Source of the DNA: Neonectria sp. B-13
Lineage: Eukaryota > Ascomycota > Sordariomycetes > Hypocreales > Nectriaceae
Direction of reading: 5' to 3'
DNA length: 64,000 nucleotides
Assembly: GCA_002682825.1 (NCBI GenBank)
Contig: NOKP01000038.1
Coordinates: 62,001-126,000, forward strand
The translations under genes and the position numbers were made by a program. Positions 1 through 10,801 of the stretch are shown here, piece by piece. How positions within the stretch are numbered: position 1 is the first letter of the stretch; each line of letters opens with the position of its first letter. Below the pieces are notes generated by a model. It had not been told where the DNA came from. It worked only from the letters and a program-made list of their open reading frames with translations, and did not search any database.

Positions 1-257
1 CTTCAAGTCCTTGGAGAGTAGGGCATGGATACGAATCCATTGGTAGAGCTTGGTTTTATAACTGTATATTTAAAAGCCATATTTCTCGTCTGAGTTAATA
101 GGCAGACGATGAAGTCTATTCGGAGCCTTGTGGTTACCCAACCAACATTGAGAGGTGCGCATCTTTTATCTAGCCCACCGAAATATCATATTCGCCCCTC
201 GCGTCAAACTTGAATTTCAAGGAATTCTGCATACCAAAAAAGGTAGCACTAGACGCT

Positions 258-1422
258 ATGGCTTCCAACCAGGCGGCTGAGGAGGTTGCTGCTACTAGGC
301 CTCCCCAAGAAATCATTTCGGCCTACCTGTCTAAACGTATTGCCGAGTATCGGGAGTTCATCACACTAAGGAGCCAGGTATGACAACGCCATTATCCTTG
401 GCCAAATTATGTGGGCTTGAAAACATTTGGTGTGTCGCTAACATACTGAATCTATGCAGGGCTGGCAGAACCAAGATGCGAGCGAACATTTCGAAAACGA
501 GCGTAGGCACGCAGATCACCCCGATGACACCACGAAAACCTTATTCAACAAGATGACTTGCAAGATCGGGAAGGAGCTCAATGCCGCTACTGGCATCTTG
601 TCCTCTCACAGCCACTCAACCAGAAATATTGCCATTCTAGACCTCTGTATGGCCCCTGGAGGCTTCACAACAACGGCTCTAAACCGCAACCCGACCGGGC
701 ATGTCCGCGGAATCAGCCTTCTCGCTGAGATGGGTGGGCACAAGGTTCGTATACCAAACTGGGAGAGGAATAAGCGCATTTCTATCAAATTTCTTGACAT
801 CACAATGCTGGCAGCCGAGATGGGAGTCGACATCGATACAGAGATCCCTGCCGCGCACCCCGACGCAGGTCGATTTTCCACCGAACGCCCGTTTGAGGGT
901 GAAGAATTCGACGTTGTCTTCTGCGGGGGCACCGTGATTCGTAATCACGAACGCGCTGAGTACCGCCGAAGCTGCGAGACAATCAGACTGGAAACAAGCC
1001 AGCTGGTGCTTGCTCTACAACGCATCCGAAAGGGCGCGACACTGGTCTTAGTCTTGCATCGCGCTGACGCATGGCGCTCGGTCGACTTAATGTATCTCTT
1101 CAGTGGGTTCGCGGATATACAACTCTTCAAGCCTGCCGGGGCTCATGCTAGAAAGTCATCGTTCTACATGGTCGCCTGTAATGTGCAGCCACAGAAGACC
1201 GAAGCAATGCAGGCTGTCGAGGAGTGGAAGAGACAGTGGAGAGAAGCGACGCTTACAACTGAAACAAGGCAAAGCCGAGACCAGATATTCGATAACTCTC
1301 ACGAGCGCATCCAGCTGGTCTTGCGCGAGTTTGGGGAAAGGCTAGTGCAACTCAGCAGACCAATTTTCTTGAGACAGGCGGATGCGTTACACAGAGCTCC
1401 GTGGATCAATACGCACACCTAG
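258..1422 (+). CDS. FtsJ-like (RrmJ-type) SAM-dependent methyltransferase
   Basis: Two exons, 258-377 and 460-1422, join in phase around an 82-bp intron that has a GTATGA donor, a CTAAC branch site and a GCAG acceptor. The start at 258 adds 40 residues ahead of the second exon. The product is about 360 aa. A SAM-binding motif I (LDLCMAPGGFTTTAL) lies near residue 105, followed by an acidic strand (EEFDVVFCGG) and a hydrophobic strand (KGATLVLVLH). This order matches the Rossmann core of FtsJ/RrmJ methyltransferases. Family members modify RNA 2'-O positions. Fungi also carry many stand-alone FtsJ-like proteins of unknown substrate, and this looks like one of those. The complete K-D-K-E tetrad was not verified. 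The frame is intact, with no stops or indels. Confidence 0.8.
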
Positions 1423-1617
1423 TTGAAACTGGTCCTGATCATCGAAAGGGTTGTGATTTCGCCTCGTGGATTCAAATAATCTAGCAATGACAACATTTGG
1501 GGAACACGGTGGAATTCGTAGATTGAGTCATATAACTGGAATCTGTATCTACTCTTGCCTAACTGCAAAATTGATTTTCTCCAAACCAGCCACTGACTGG
1601 CAAGTAGAATGATATCA

Positions 1618-3437
1618 CTATCGGACTAGAACGGGGAACTCCGCATCCCAGTGCCACCCATCTGGTTTCACATACTCTTCGTCAATGTTCACAGTATAGC
1701 TCCCTTCAACGTTAACGCAACCCTCGAGCACGATTTCAATCGACTCATTCGGCTCCAGTCGCAGCGTGTCCGAGGTATCGCCAATCGTGACAAGCCATTT
1801 AATGTACTTAGATTTGCTTGTGGCCCTGTTCCTAGTCTGGCAAACGAGCTTGATGGTGATACTGGATTTAAGGGTTTTGAGCGACACAACGCCGGGTGGA
1901 GCTTCGCTGAAAGCTTCAACAACCACCTTTTTGATCCTTTCCTCGACTGCGTGCGTGACCCGAGCGAAAGGATCCAGCTTCTCTGCTTGGTCGGCCGGGG
2001 TGTTCTCAGAAGAGCCACCTTCGGAGGTGGGATCGCTTGGCTTTTGAGAAGGGTAATCCTGAGCGGGCAAAACAGCTACGGAAGCTGCCTCAACCGCCAT
2101 GGTATCCGCATCGCTTCAATTAACAAGTAAATCCTTTGTTATCTCGGTCGCGTCACTGGGGGTATTGATAGTAGCGGTCTTCGTTGTGATCCTGGACTCA
2201 ACGTTGGCGGGTGCACCAGATGGAGCTGACTCGGCGGCTGTGTTTTCAGCAGCCGTCTTGTCAACGGCTGTGGTTTCGGCGGCTGTCTTTTCGGGAGGCG
2301 GTGGCTTGGGCTCTTGACCCTTCACATAGAAGTCGTTCATGTAAAAGAGGTTGTTGGCAGCCTTCTTGGCCGTGAATGTCAATCGAATTTCCTTGAACGC
2401 GACTGGGTGCTTGTTTTCGTTGACTCCACGGAAGACTAGCTACAGATACGTGTTGGGTTTCAGGATAGAAGTCTTAGGGATAGTAGACTAAGTCAATGTG
2501 TGTTGATCTTCAGGGGCAGACATGACCGGGGTTTCGACTTTCTTGGAAGGTGGCTTCACAATGAGGGGCTCGGTAGGTGCCGGAATGAGAATCATACTGT
2601 CTGCGCTGAGCCTGTAAAATGATAATTAGTTCCAAGCCATCATAAACGGGATGCAGGCCATACGGAAGATAATTGATCTGCGCAACCAAATCTCCCCACT
2701 TTGTGAAGCGCGGGTCCCTGAAGCTGAAGACTCCATTTCCGGGGAATACAAAGGCCCCAGATCCGGAGATCTTTTCTTTGATGACGTTTGCGATTTTTGG
2801 CAACGATTTCCTTGAAGCGAGCCTCGAGCTTTTCCAAAAATCTCCTTCTGGCGACCCTTTTCCACTAAGTTGTTGTGATCCATGGCTAGGGTGACTGCAA
2901 CGCCACTGGTGTGGTTAACACCAGTGGCAATTTGAACGTCCAGGATGCCGTTGTTGTTCGGTCCGGCAACAGTGCCGAAAATCAATGTTATCTTCCACTT
3001 TCCGTGATATGTATCGCTTTGCGGCTCATTAGAGTCATTCCTCTAGGTGGTGGCACTTATTGACTTACTCCAGATAGGCCCAGAGGCGCTTTCTCCCCCA
3101 CCCTGTGTCGTTCGGCACACCACCCTGATCCCACTCCATGATTTCGTGACTTGTCATTGTCCCTTCAATGACAAGTGTGGGAGAGCCCATGTTCCAGATC
3201 ACGTCGACAGTTGTCTCATCTAAAGAAAGTTAGAGATCGCGCCTGGATGCGGTACGCATCATCGTGAAAAGATGATGTGCACGTACCGTGCATCTTTCCT
3301 CGAAGATTCGCCTGCTGAGCCACATTGTTGGGCTTCGAGGCCCAGCCATTAGGAGGCTGAGGATTGACCTTTTTGAAACGATAGCCGTTGGGAAGTTCGA
3401 TCTTATTGGCGGGATTGAGATTCAAAAGTCGTAGCAA
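1618..3437 (-). pseudogene. Decayed multi-exon gene of unrecognised family
   Basis: Several minus-strand coding stretches share one reading sense but are broken. From 2600 down to 1618 one frame is interrupted by two TAG codons (near 2490 and 2440) and a TGA (near 2130). Each is one C-to-T change from CAG or CGA. Two single-base frame changes lie at homopolymers, a T-run near 2845 and an A-run near 2800. A credible 53-bp intron (GTATGG to TTACAG) lies near 2610-2665, so this was once a spliced gene. The C-terminal part has a Pro/Glu/Thr/Ala-rich linker followed by a compact domain ending at 1618. No start codon is evident at the 3437 end. I recognise no family. Homopolymer indels alone could be sequencing error, but three stops plus two indels favour a real pseudogene. 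Confidence 0.6.
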
Positions 3438-3550
3438 GACGCAGATACAGATGGGTTAGCTTGATCAAACGAGGATATATAAAGAGCATAGCAAGAGACT
3501 CGATCACCATTTTATTCACCATATAGCAACAAGTAACAGATCTCAGATGC

Positions 3551-3721
3551 TTAATTGAGCTCGCAAATCTTAAGCAAAATGAAGCGCTCCAGAAAAGTAT
3601 CGCGGCTCAGAAGGAATGTGCCTTCAATGCCTTCCCTGGCCTCTGAAGTGCTTGGCATTGTCGTAAAGTTTCCAGACCAAATCAGCTTGAAGTCATCCGG
3701 ACGTTGTCGATGCTCTACCAT
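3551..3721 (-). pseudogene. Short open exon, probable 5' part of the decayed neighbour
   Basis: An ATG-initiated minus-strand frame of 56 codons ends in TAA, which is one C-to-T change from CAA. It is well-formed protein sequence, with aromatic and hydrophobic patterning and an RDTFLERFILLK stretch. It sits just upstream of, and in the same direction as, the decayed gene ending at 1618. Upstream of the ATG the same frame continues with more TAA/TAG codons, so the original exon may have been longer. It could also be an unrelated fragment. Confidence 0.35.
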
Positions 3722-4099
3722 TTCGCAGTAGAGAAGCGCTTACACAGACTCAGAATGGGGAAACTAAATCGAGCGCCAAGGAGAATGTCATTTGTCACGA
3801 AGACATGCTGGGATTGGATAAATGTATGTAGGGAAGTGGGCAGAGGAGTTTGTGGGAAACAGGCAGAGGAGAAACAGGCTGAGAAGCAAGGTTAAGCCGA
3901 GCATTCGCAGGGATATATAGTCTGATCAAGCTAGCTACACCATGGATCCGAATCTTTTACTGCTTATTGACCAACGTGATTACATTTCGTGATAAGAATG
4001 ACATGACGCGTCACTGGCGCTACTCAGGGGAACGATATCCAACCAACCATAAGGTTAAAGCGAACAATGTGCTGGTGATACACTGATCATCTTATATGC

Positions 4100-4607
4100 A
4101 GAACCAGCTGGGGACTACACCGTGACACGGACTGTGCCTACTCCCAGACTGGCATGACATATTTGAAAGCCTGCATCGACGAGACTATGCGTCTCACTCC
4201 TGGCTCATTCCTAGCCCAGCCACATGAAGCCACCGCGAGACTTCCAGACAAGATAGCATGCTCGGCTACCGCATCTCAGCGGGAACTACTGTCTTCCCTA
4301 ACACCCAAAAGCTCCTCTAAGCGGCGACATCTGGGACTAGCCTGAAAAGTACATCCCAGAGCGGTGACTCCCCATCTAAAGCTCGAAACAGACAGCCAGC
4401 GTACCATACTGGCCGTTTTCGGCTGGCGGTCCCGTATGCGTCGGCAAGAGATTTGCTGCTCAAGAGATGCACATATCGCTCACAACGTTGCTGAGGAAGT
4501 TCACCTTCGAGCATATTCCGGGACAAGATGAGAAGACGGTGTTCCAAATCGCGCAGCAACTGCAGTCAAACTCGTGTGAGGTCAAGGTGAAGAAGAGGTT
4601 TCCTTGA
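4100..4607 (+). pseudogene. Cytochrome P450 C-terminal relic
   Basis: Recognisable landmarks run in order. The K-helix ExxR is at about 4150-4200 (YLKACIDETMRLTPG). The meander/PERF stretch (PEKYIPER) is at about 4345-4375. The haem-binding loop (FSAGGPVCVGKRFAAQEM) is near 4420, and a C-terminal tail ends at TGA 4605-4607. At least one frameshift separates the K-helix from the later parts, and TAA, TAG and TGA codons interrupt the meander. The N-terminal two-thirds of a P450 (normally about 500 aa) is missing. The haem cysteine is still present. It is a different P450 from the relic at 9.6-10.3 kb. Confidence 0.75.
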
Positions 4608-5167
4608 CTTTCAAGCCATACTTCGTAGTGAATACGTACAATCGTGGCGATTAAAGGAGCACCAGTGGTCGCAAAATGTGTTCAGCTGTATGTAGATAAA
4701 ACGAGGCTGGCAACAGTCACTTCTTCGTCACATTAGAATGGACATGATACCTCGCAACCTCTATTGGGAGGTCGTCCCACCTCAATCTGCCCACTAAGGG
4801 TTCTCTCTTGCCGTCCTTCATAATCTCGACTACGTATCTAAGCTCACGAGTGAGCAGTGGGACGATGTGAAACTGCGTCAACAGCAAGCACATTTCGACT
4901 TCTCCGCCTCTCTTAAACTTCGTGTAAAATCAGGCTCAGGACGAAAAGATGCCAAGGAAATGAGCAAGGCGGAGAGGAAAGAGCAGCTAGACGATGGAGA
5001 TCACCCAGTCAGGCATAGCACTTCAGGCCTCTGACGCAGTGCAAGCACCAGAGCTGGGTCCAAACCCAAGTATTTCTAATCGGCGTATGCATCCTTTGCT
5101 ACATATTCTAGCTTTGAGAACCGGTATGTATATCCCATTCAGCAGCTATTCTCCATAGCCAGCTCTC
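4608..5167. other. Gap without recognisable gene
   Basis: No open frame with family character was found between the P450 relic and the SDR gene. The right part holds the 3' flank of the SDR gene. Confidence 0.5.
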
Positions 5168-6220
5168 TCAAAGCCACTGCTTGTTTCCAAAATGGGAGAT
5201 GAACGTGCCACCGTCGCCAGCTTCGACACTCTTCTCATCTATGACAGAGAGAATGGCCTTCACAGAGGGGTCCGCAGTGATGGGTCCCTTCCAGTCAGGC
5301 GCATATACTGAGAACTGCGCAATCATTTGCTTGACGCCCTCGATTTGTTCGGGGGTTGCTATTAACGATTAGAATTATGCGTTGCATGGGCAAAACGTAG
5401 AAGGACAAGCAACTTACGCTCAGTGGTGCTCGTGTTGACCAATCCCGGAGAAATGCTCAGAAACAAAACTCCATCGTTACTATACTCGGCGCTGAATTTG
5501 GCCACGGCAGCATTCATTGCTGCCTTACTAATCGAGTACGGCCCCGCGGATTGGATTCCGAATTGCGAAATGAAATCAATGTCGGCCATGCCCGTCGAGA
5601 GGGTAACGACCTTCTTGATCTTGCCCTGCAAGATGAGAGGCATGTACAGGTTGATCAGGTGGATATTGGCGACGACGTTGACGTTGAAAGACTCTAGCAA
5701 ATCGTCTCCGAGCGCTTTAGGGTCCTTCTTGCCCCTGTTGGTGAAAGAAGGCGATGGTTAGCTTCATGACAGTTGGTATAAAAAAGAATGGGACAATCAT
5801 ACAGTGTTCCCAAGGAATCCCAGGCGGAGTACGTAGATACGAGAGCAGCATTGGCAATGAGATAGTCGAGGCTGCCGCCCGTGATGTTGGATGTCTCATG
5901 GACAGATGCCTAGAGACGAGAGCGGTCAGTTGGGGATTTTGGCCGCGCAGGGGCTGGCTTGCATACCTTGACAGCGTCGTAATCAGTGAGGTCCGCCTGA
6001 ATGATGTGGAGGTTGCTGCGTTGCTTCAATTCATTGTCAAAATTCTTGAGCGTGGCATCTTTGTCTCGGACAAGGCCGATGACCGTGTTGCTAGGGTTGG
6101 CCGAAAGTTGGCGAATGAATTCGGCCTAACAGAGCACAGTTAGTTATTGTATTGCTAGTATTTTGGGGAGAGGCTTACGCCGAGACCGCGAGATGCACCG
6201 GTGACGAGGTATGAAGACAT
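5168..6220 (-). CDS. Short-chain dehydrogenase/reductase
   Basis: Five exons (6220-6179, 6125-5967, 5909-5803, 5734-5418, 5358-5168) splice in frame into about 271 aa. The Rossmann nucleotide motif TGASRGLG lies at residues 7-14. The NAG-like strand is LIANAAL. The catalytic region has Ser/Thr after VVTLSTGMAD and YSISK (Tyr-x-x-x-Lys), followed by SPGLVNT. All introns have standard borders. Classical SDRs reduce or oxidise small carbonyl or alcohol substrates with NAD(P)H; the substrate here is unknown. It is divergent from the Zn2Cys6 regulator across about 575 bp. Together with the nearby P450 and decarboxylase relics and the MFS exporter, it may be a surviving tailoring gene of a metabolite cluster. 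Confidence 0.88.
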
Positions 6221-6795
6221 TGTAGTGATTTACTGGGGGAGAATATTGATTTGAAGAATTCCGGATAGACTCGAGTCGAGACACTGGAATGAGGTCAATG
6301 TTGCACTGTAGATTTGCGATGCTGGATGTATTGCGGTGCCAAAAGTTAGTTTCTCGACACATTCTCATCTTCTTTATAGCCCTTTTCTCGACGCGAGAAT
6401 CTTCTGCATGATGATAAATACACCTCGCGGATTTCAAATGATATCGGACTAACCGTCGACCTGAGGATATTTCTCGAATGCAGGCCCATATTACATAGCC
6501 ACTTCTCGCAAAAAGTTGACTGAATCTCTCCCCACCTGCGACAGTGCATAAAGCTAATCCCTAGGCGCGCTTTCCTTGATTGGGGGATGATTCAAAGTGG
6601 ATCTCGCAGAAAGTTACTTGGATTTCTTTAGCGGCATCGTCCGACATTAGTGGACTTGCTGACCTTATCCTTTCATGGATACGCAGTGCTCGGCGAGATA
6701 AGCGAGTTGCGTGCTTAGCTGATAATCTTCTTCCGTAAACAGCGTGAGGCAGCTTGGAAACAAAATCATCGTTCGTTAGCCATACAACGCTCAAT
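6221..6795. promoter_or_regulatory. Shared divergent promoter region, SDR and Zn2Cys6 gene
   Basis: About 575 bp separate the SDR start at 6220 from the regulator start at 6796, so both 5' regions must lie here. No coding sequence was seen. I did not identify a specific operator. Confidence 0.5.
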
Positions 6796-8523
6796 ATGTC
6801 CGGCCGTGGTTGCGGAACTTGCAAGGGTCAGTGAGTCTCAAACATGCAACGGCGCTTCTGTGGCTGATGTCGGATAATAGACCGCAAAGTGCTCTGTGAT
6901 CGTGCAGTTCCTACCTGCCGTCGCTGTGCTTCAACAAATCGAATATGTCGAGGTTACGACCTTCGTCTGTCTTGGCCAAGGGCTGGTGACAAGAAACGAA
7001 CAGTTGTCGGGCCTGAGACTCCAGAGAGTGGCTCCTCCAGCCGGTTCGCTACCATCTCCTTCATCAATGCTTCCTCTTGGGACGTTGAGATGCATTACGA
7101 AAGCCCCGTCTCAAATTCCGCGTATAAACGAGCGCTAGCTCAAAGAAGCCCTGCAGCCGCCTATCGGAAGCAAGTGAGCCAACCGGCCCTGAATCAACCC
7201 ATCTCATGGATGCCTCAGAATCTTTCGCCTGTAGAGAAAGATCTGTTTCAATACTGTAAGTGACCCGCATACTCTATCGATATTCCAGAAGCTAATTGTA
7301 GGAATCCCAGTTGTCACCGTTGCCTCCTCTTCTCTACCGACATTTGGTCAGGACGCTTCCGATATAAGCCATGCCCTCATCCGCATGGCTGTCTCGAGCA
7401 GTACACCTTCTACCATGGCCGTTTTGAAGTCTGCCCTGGCTGTAGCTTCGCTCCATCGAGATGGCCCGCAGAATAGAGCAGCTCGGCTAAAGATCTCTGC
7501 ACTTCATGCTCTCTCAGTTTCGGCATATACCAATATTGGAGCAGCAGAGTACATCCAACACGTAGCTGCAGCAATGCTCCTCTGTTCTTTTGAGGTAGGC
7601 TGTCTCATCGTCGTTGTCATATATCTTCTGTCTCACTTCATACACCAGGTCCAACAGACTTCTGCAACCTCTAGCCACTGGCTGTGGTACATATGTGGCT
7701 CAAAATACATCGTCAAAACCTCAAACCTAGAGGATTCTGCCCGCGGCAGGGACTTTGAGGCTTTAATCAGTTGGGTACATTATTACGATGTACTAGCCCG
7801 ATTCAGTCTGCGATACTGGCGGCGTACCTATACCGTTGAAAGCATAGAGAGCAATGATTCTCAATTCCAGGACTTCTCGCCAACTGTCTGTGCGCGGTCG
7901 CAGGTATGGCCGCCCTCCAGAATCCTCCTTGTCTATTACTTACTCTCTGAAAGGCCACGAATCTAGTGGGTTCCTCGCATACAATCTTGGACCTGCTATC
8001 AGAAATTTGCGATGTCCTCCTTGACCCCTCAGATCCGAGATACGGCACTCACGAATATGCGCAGTATCTTAAAATCCTCGAATGGAGACTTACAAGCATA
8101 AAAATGCCCAACTTGGGAACAACGCCCGGCCCTCTTGACAATGAGGCCAAAATGATTAGATTGTACCAACTTGCGGCATTGATCTACATCACGCGGGCGT
8201 CGGCAAACACTGAAAATCAGTCGAAAAAGGCTGTCGGGTGGTCCAAAGATGCTTTTGCCATCCTGGCACAGCTTTCATTTTGTAAAGCGCCGTTTCCATT
8301 ATTCGTGTTCGGCTGTGAAGCAGAAAGCGACGACAAGAGATCCACCATCCTTAATCTGATTGCAAATACAGGGAAAGAAGTGTACTTGCAAAGCCTGGAA
8401 CGCGTCAAGTTAATGTTGGAGTTTATCTGGGTCCAGAATGATCTTGGGAACAGCGACATGGATTACACGGACCGGTTGAGTATGATCTTTGGCTCTAATA
8501 AGATTTTACCAGCCCTTGTTTAA
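6796..8523 (+). CDS. Zn2Cys6 fungal transcription factor
   Basis: Five exons (6796-6826, 6881-7255, 7311-7594, 7649-7903, 7954-8523) give 504 aa. The binuclear zinc cluster at residues 6-34 follows the Cys-x2-Cys-x6-Cys-x6-Cys-x2-Cys spacing. It is split by the first intron after the CGTCK segment, a common place in this family. The rest is mainly helical and resembles the fungal-specific transcription factor domain of the Fungal_trans_2 type. The reading frame is intact in all exons. The gene is divergent from the SDR and next to broken biosynthetic genes. A pathway-specific regulator is a reasonable inference but is not shown by the sequence. Confidence 0.88.
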
Positions 8524-8907
8524 TCTGTACTAAAAGTAGAAGCTTTCGATAAGCAAAAGATCCTACTTACAAACCCTAACCAACAAGCTATGTATGGCGA
8601 GGATTTAGAGAACAGATCCTCAGTGAGTTTATACACAGGAAAGTACTTGATAATAGGCCATCCTGTGAATCATGGAATACAGCTGCGCTATAGTAAGACA
8701 ACTGAGTTGCACTGTAACACAGAAGAACCTATGTAGACTGGGTGTGGATTTCCTTCGTACTCAATCTAGGCAGTGAGTGATACGACAATATCCTTCCATT
8801 CGTAACTTCCTGCTCCAACCTCAAGGATCTTCATGTCTCCAACCTCCTTCGCTGAGTAAGTGAGCACAGGCAAATTGTATATCTTAAAGGCACAAATCGA
8901 ATACATC
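8524..8907. other. Gap without recognisable gene
   Basis: Regulator 3' flank and decarboxylase-relic 3' flank; no coding signal was found. Confidence 0.5.
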
Positions 8908-9545
8908 TTAAGCATATGTCAATCCCAGAGCCTGCTTGTTAAGAAGCTTCAGCGAGTTCCGTCGCAGCACCTCTGGGACAACCTGCGCCCCCCTCGAGGT
9001 CGTCTTAACATATTTATTATACGCTATCAAAACAACATCAATGCTATATTGGGGCGCATAAGGAAAATCGGATCCAAACAAGATCTTGTCCGAAATAGGG
9101 AAGTCCAACAAACCATCCAGCTGGGCGGCGCTGGTGCTCAGAGCAATGTCGTAGTAGAAGCGAGTAATATCCTTCTTAGCCTGTACGAGATTCACCTTGA
9201 CGATCTTCTCGACGATAGGGATACCCAGCGCGTTGATGGCTCGGCTGCCGACGTAGGGGATAGTTTCACCAGCATGAGAGAGGATGATGTCAACGTCAGG
9301 GAGAGCTCGAATAGTACCTGTCATGACCAGATCTGTGGCCGCACGGGTGGTCTTGAGGGGTAGTCGACGATAGGTTGCGGGATGCCTGGACCGATTAGGT
9401 GAGGCTCGGCTTCCAGGACCGATGGGTGAAGAAACACGACTGTCTTGTACTTGTGCAGTCGGGACCAAATGGCCGCGAAGTCAGAATCGCCGAGAAGCTT
9501 TCCTCCTTAGCTTGTGAAAACAATAACATAATTACAGAGCTTCTG
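8908..9545 (-). pseudogene. ACMSD/6-methylsalicylate decarboxylase-like amidohydrolase relic
   Basis: The C-terminal half of a metal-dependent amidohydrolase is clear. VVFLHPSVLEAEPHLIGPG is near 9430. VDIILSHAGETIPYVGSRA (the catalytic-His strand) is near 9290, and ILFGSDFPYAPQYS (the Asp metal ligand) is near 9060. The stop is at 8908. One base appears lost in a C-run near 9360, where the frame shifts between the two halves. The N-terminal HxH metal site is absent. The family includes ACMSD and the fungal 6-methylsalicylate decarboxylases such as PatG of patulin synthesis. Its position between a Zn2Cys6 regulator, a P450 relic and an MFS exporter suits an aromatic polyketide cluster, but no polyketide synthase is in the window. 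Confidence 0.78.
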
Positions 9546-9589
9546 TTCTCCGTGTAGGTGTTTGAGGCTCAAGTTCATGCAACCGTGGC

Positions 9590-10288
9590 GTCATCACTGG
9601 CTGACTCTGGGTGACTCGAACCATAACGTGAACAACTCTTGGTGGGCGCCCGTGAAGAAACAAGTCGAAAAAGGAACCGCACCGCCGTCGTTTGTCCGAG
9701 ATTTCCTTTAAAAGAGGATACGAGATACAAGGGAGATGACCAGGAATGCATGTACGTTGCGAAGCAGCTGATCGAGGCGGGGAGTGACACTACCCTAGAG
9801 GAAGTTAACATCATGGTCATGGCAATGTTGGAGTATCCCAAGCCCTTCCGCAGGGCCAGAGCTGAAATTGATCGAGTGTGCAATGTTGGAGATCCGTTCG
9901 TGTCCCTGTTCTATCAGATATGGACGATCTACAATTTGTGTGCGTGATTGTGGAAATTTTGCGTTGGCAGCCGATCTTCATTCTGATGCCGGACCAAGTT
10001 GCTGCCCAAGACATCAATTTCAAGGAATATGGGTTCCCAGCGGGCACAGGCCTTGTCGCTAACGAGGTTGCAGTGAGAAATGAGTGCGAAAACCCCGAAA
10101 TATTCTATTCGGAACGGTGGATAAACGACCACGAAACCGACATCAGCCACGGACTCTGGCAGTTCGGAGGGGGCAAACGAATCCGTGTTGGGTATAGGCT
10201 GGCTCAGAAGAGCCTTTTTATCAAAATTGCGAGGCTTGTTCAGTGCATTGACTGCAAGGCTGTTTGTTTCTCTCAACTGAAGTCTTGA
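9590..10288 (+). pseudogene. Cytochrome P450 relic with the haem cysteine replaced
   Basis: Parts run in order. There is a pre-I-helix segment (EKGTAPPSFVRDFL) near 9655. The I-helix with EAGSDTT is near 9775. The K-helix ExxR (EILRW) is near 9955, followed by a meander ending in SERWIND and the haem loop WQFGGGKRIRVGYRLAQ near 10160. The haem-loop cysteine is Arg (CGT for TGT), so it could not bind haem normally. Frame changes occur near 9708 and near 9880, and the N-terminal half is missing. The relic is divergent from the decarboxylase relic, with little space between them. It looks like the CYP family found in aromatic polyketide and indole clusters, but no subfamily is assigned. Confidence 0.75.
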
Positions 10289-10801
10289 CACTATTTGCTA
10301 ACCAAAAGTATAGGCTGGCAAGATCGTCAGGTTCAATGAGTCATGTAGAAATTCGTTTGAATAATCAAGACAAACATCGCATTGTCTACAACTGAGCACC
10401 CCTTTCTCGCATTATGACACTCGCACTCAAGGGCAACGTTTACGACTGCGCTCTAGGTTCCTAGCGGTACTTCCCCTTTTGACAGCCACCGCCGTCTAAA
10501 TCCACAAACACGTATACATAGGCGAAGTCGAAGACGCGTTGAGTCGTATGGCAAGTATATTGGCTTCCTGATCCGCATTCTGTTGTACATGGGTGAGTGG
10601 GTGACCGGCAAGCAGCGGCCTAGCACATTATCGGAACATTCTAATTTACCCTCGAAAGGATGTGGATATGGTCTCAGCTGGCGGACACAAATGATTGAAG
10701 TCAGACGCGCTGACACTTAGACCCTTGTATCGGTAAAAGATAATTCTGTCTTTCCCAATACCATTCCGTAGTCTGGTCGGCCCTATGACCTCCTCTATAG
10801 C
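10289..10801. other. Gap without recognisable gene
   Basis: Intergenic DNA between the P450 relic and the 3' end of the MFS gene; nothing coding was recognised. Confidence 0.5.

Noticed and set aside
606..1345. Several overlapping open frames on both strands inside the FtsJ-like gene
   Set aside because: Shadows of a well-supported coding frame.
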